In this document: one piece after another, positions 5,437 to 6,239 of the stretch
Numbering within the stretch: the stretch's first letter is position 1
Layout: each line of letters opens with the position of its first letter
The notes under the pieces: generated by a model
The model's input: only the letters and a program-made list of their open reading frames with translations
Database searches by the model: none
What the model was told of the DNA's origin: nothing
Made by a program: the position numbers and the translations under genes
DNA from: Methanomassiliicoccales archaeon
GTDB lineage: Archaea > Thermoplasmatota > Thermoplasmata > SG8-5
Assembly: GCA_030636255.1 (NCBI GenBank)
Contig: DAOVXH010000108.1
Coordinates: forward strand, 1-6,239
Direction of reading: 5' to 3'
DNA length: 6,239 nt

Positions 5437-5563
5437 CAAAGGACTCACAGCTCAAAGCACAAGCATCCCTGATTAGGATTGAATGACATCATCATAAATC
5501 TAATCATGTCTTCAATCAGATAACGGAAGGGATGCCCCATGCTTTAGTGTGGGGAGCCCTCAC
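5372..5563 (+). mobile_element. Possible non-autonomous IS200/IS605-type element or relic (about 190 bp)
   Basis: The stretch carries two CTTTAG-apex hairpins about 140 nt apart and no coding capacity. A TTAC tetranucleotide (5368-5371) directly precedes it, resembling the left cleavage/target site of IS608-type elements. TCAC (5560-5563) follows the right hairpin where right-end cleavage tetranucleotides usually lie, and a further TTAC follows. Palindrome-bearing, gene-less derivatives of this family are known. The exact ends are inferred. Both hairpins look more like right ends than like a left/right pair, so two successive relics are an equal possibility. Confidence 0.33.
5463..5554 (+). 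ncRNA. Candidate omega-RNA-like scaffold (IS605 right-end type), no TnpB present
   Basis: Outer arms GCATCCCT (5463-5470) and AGGGATGC (5528-5535) pair perfectly. An inner stem joins 5477-5489 (GATTGAATGACAT, one bulged T) to 5506-5517 (ATGTCTTCAATC). At the 3' end, 5535-5541 pairs with 5548-5554 around loop CTTTAG (5542-5547), giving GGAAGGGATGCCCCATGCTT, then TAGTGTGGGGAG. That 3' motif is the classic end of IS200/IS605 and IS1341-type elements, where it forms the terminal scaffold of the guide RNA used by TnpB nucleases. The guide would start just after it, around 5555. An alternative stem, 5471-5480 with 5497-5505, competes with the inner one. Transcription is not shown, and an inert DNA relic is quite possible. 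Confidence 0.42.
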
Positions 5564-5595
5564 TTACAGAAACTCCATCCTAGTTTGAGATAATT

Positions 5596-5613
5596 CTATG
5601 GGTGCTATGGGTG
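5596..5613 (+). repeat. Tandem 9-bp direct repeat
   Basis: CTATGGGTG occurs twice in immediate succession (5596-5604 and 5605-5613), followed by a further C. It lies about 75 nt upstream of the TATA box of the LURP-one-like gene. It may be a replication-slippage duplication or a pair of binding sites. Confidence 0.4.
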
Positions 5614-5650
5614 CAAAAACGTATAATGATTAATAGAAAAGTTGGCATAT

Positions 5651-5668
5651 CTATAATAGGAATTATAG
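5651..5668. promoter_or_regulatory. Perfect palindrome upstream of the LURP-one-like gene (possible operator)
   Basis: CTATAAT and ATTATAG form an exact 7-bp inverted repeat around AGGA. It lies about 17 nt upstream of the TATA-like box at 5685. A dimeric helix-turn-helix regulator bound there could activate or block transcription. The arms are AT-rich and TATA-like themselves, so chance or a second promoter cannot be excluded. Confidence 0.3.
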
Positions 5669-5684
5669 TATACACCGTTTTGTA

Positions 5685-5726
5685 ACTATATACCAAACAT
5701 TCTGTTACATTGTAAATAAGTGGAGG
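5685..5726 (+). promoter_or_regulatory. TATA box and Shine-Dalgarno sequence of the LURP-one-like gene
   Basis: ACTATATA (5685-5692) predicts a start near 5713-5716. GGAGG (5722-5726) lies 7 nt before ATG 5734, giving a short leader of about 20 nt. This gene therefore uses a conventional ribosome-binding site, unlike the leaderless genes upstream. Confidence 0.55.
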
Positions 5727-5733
5727 AAAATAT

Positions 5734-6239
5734 ATGACAAATCAGCAGAGCGTGGCACCACCACCGCCACCGAAAACAGCGGCAGAGAATAAGTTTCAGG
5801 GAAATCAATTCACAGTAAAACAGAAGATAGTGTCCCTTGGCAACAAATATTACATATATCCGGGTCTGAAACCAGGAAGGAAGGACCCAGAGATCGGATT
5901 CGTTCAGAAGAAATTATTGAAACTAAAGGAAGACATCAGGGTATATAGTGATAGTACTAAGCAGTTAGAAATTATGAGAATCAAACAGGAACAGATAATC
6001 GACTTCTCTGGTTCATACCAGATAATCGATTCCCATTCCAATCAACTTATTGGTATTCTCAAGAGAAAAGGGCTGAAATCAATGTTCAAGGATGAGTGGA
6101 TAATCATGAACTCCAACAGACAGGAAGTTGGTCTTATCAAGGAACAGGGCGGCTTCATGTGGTTCCTCAGACGCTTTATTTTAAAATGGCTGCCAATGGT
6201 CTATAACATCGAGATGGGGGGTCAAAAACTGGCAACCAT
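5734..6239 (+). CDS. LURP-one/tubby-C-like domain protein with proline-rich N-terminus (partial at window end)
   Basis: ATG 5734 follows GGAGG and opens a frame of 168 complete codons running off the window. Residues 8-20 are low-complexity (APPPPPK then TAAEN). After that come alternating hydrophobic/charged strands: FTVKQKIVSLGNKYYIY, IGFVQKKLLKLKEDIRVY, YQIIDSHSNQLIGILKRKGL, KSMFKDEWIIMNSNRQEVGL and FLRRFILKWLPMVYNIEMGG. This pattern, with KRKGLKSMFKDEW in the middle, matches LURP-one-related (YxjI, tubby C-terminal-like) proteins, which form a closed beta-barrel around a central helix and are related to phospholipid scramblases. Their role in archaea is unknown; membrane-lipid association is a family-based guess. 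There is no signal peptide and no certain membrane span. The incomplete C-terminus prevents judging length. Two IS605-like hairpins and a palindrome lie in its upstream region. Confidence 0.68.
   Translation, partial: MTNQQSVAPPPPPKTAAENKFQGNQFTVKQKIVSLGNKYYIYPGLKPGRKDPEIGFVQKKLLKLKEDIRVYSDSTKQLEIMRIKQEQIIDFSGSYQIIDSHSNQLIGILKRKGLKSMFKDEWIIMNSNRQEVGLIKEQGGFMWFLRRFILKWLPMVYNIEMGGQKLAT

Noticed and set aside
5437..5520. Remnant of a TnpB C-terminus before the CTTTAG scaffold
   Set aside because: All three + strand frames close quickly and show no zinc-finger Cys pairs or RuvC-like motifs.
1..6239. CRISPR array, rRNA or toxin-antitoxin pair
   Set aside because: No regularly spaced identical repeats, no rRNA-like conserved stretches, and no small paired genes were seen on either strand.

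Overview
The window looks archaeal, most likely from a euryarchaeote; Thermoplasmatota (for example a Methanomassiliicoccales relative) is a guess. The reasons are TATA-like boxes about 26-28 nt upstream of ATG codons with no ribosome-binding site (leaderless starts) at three genes, a GTPase-degenerate EF-1alpha/SelB-like protein of a kind known from archaea, and a DUF362-ferredoxin protein typical of anaerobic archaea. Base composition is moderately AT-rich, and richer in AT between genes.

Layout. Positions 1-156 hold the C-terminal end of a tyrosine recombinase cut by the window edge. Positions 157-890 contain no convincing gene. They hold four inverted repeats (161-421), three promoter-like modules sharing a TAGGRGTT block, and a purine-rich tract. 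A compact block of four conserved genes on the + strand follows: a pseudo-GTPase related to elongation factors (891-1841), an ABC ATPase (1910-2659), its two-half membrane subunit (2663-4165), and a DUF362 protein with two [4Fe-4S] clusters (4199-5305). The ATPase and permease are 3 nt apart and clearly form one exporter. The other two genes appear to have their own promoters.

Positions 5306-5733 have no gene but are unusually structured. Two hairpins follow the DUF362 stop. After them come two stem-loops with CTTTAG apical loops, resembling the right end / omega-RNA scaffold of IS200/IS605-family transposons. No TnpA or TnpB gene is visible, so this may be a small non-autonomous derivative or orphan guide-RNA-like relics. 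The last gene (5734 onward, cut by the window end) is a LURP-one/tubby-C-like protein with a proline-rich N-terminus. Unlike the leaderless genes it has a clear Shine-Dalgarno sequence.

The genes do not form one obvious pathway. The exporter is the only certain functional unit. A recombinase remnant on one side and an IS605-like relic on the other suggest that mobile DNA has touched both flanks of the conserved four-gene block.
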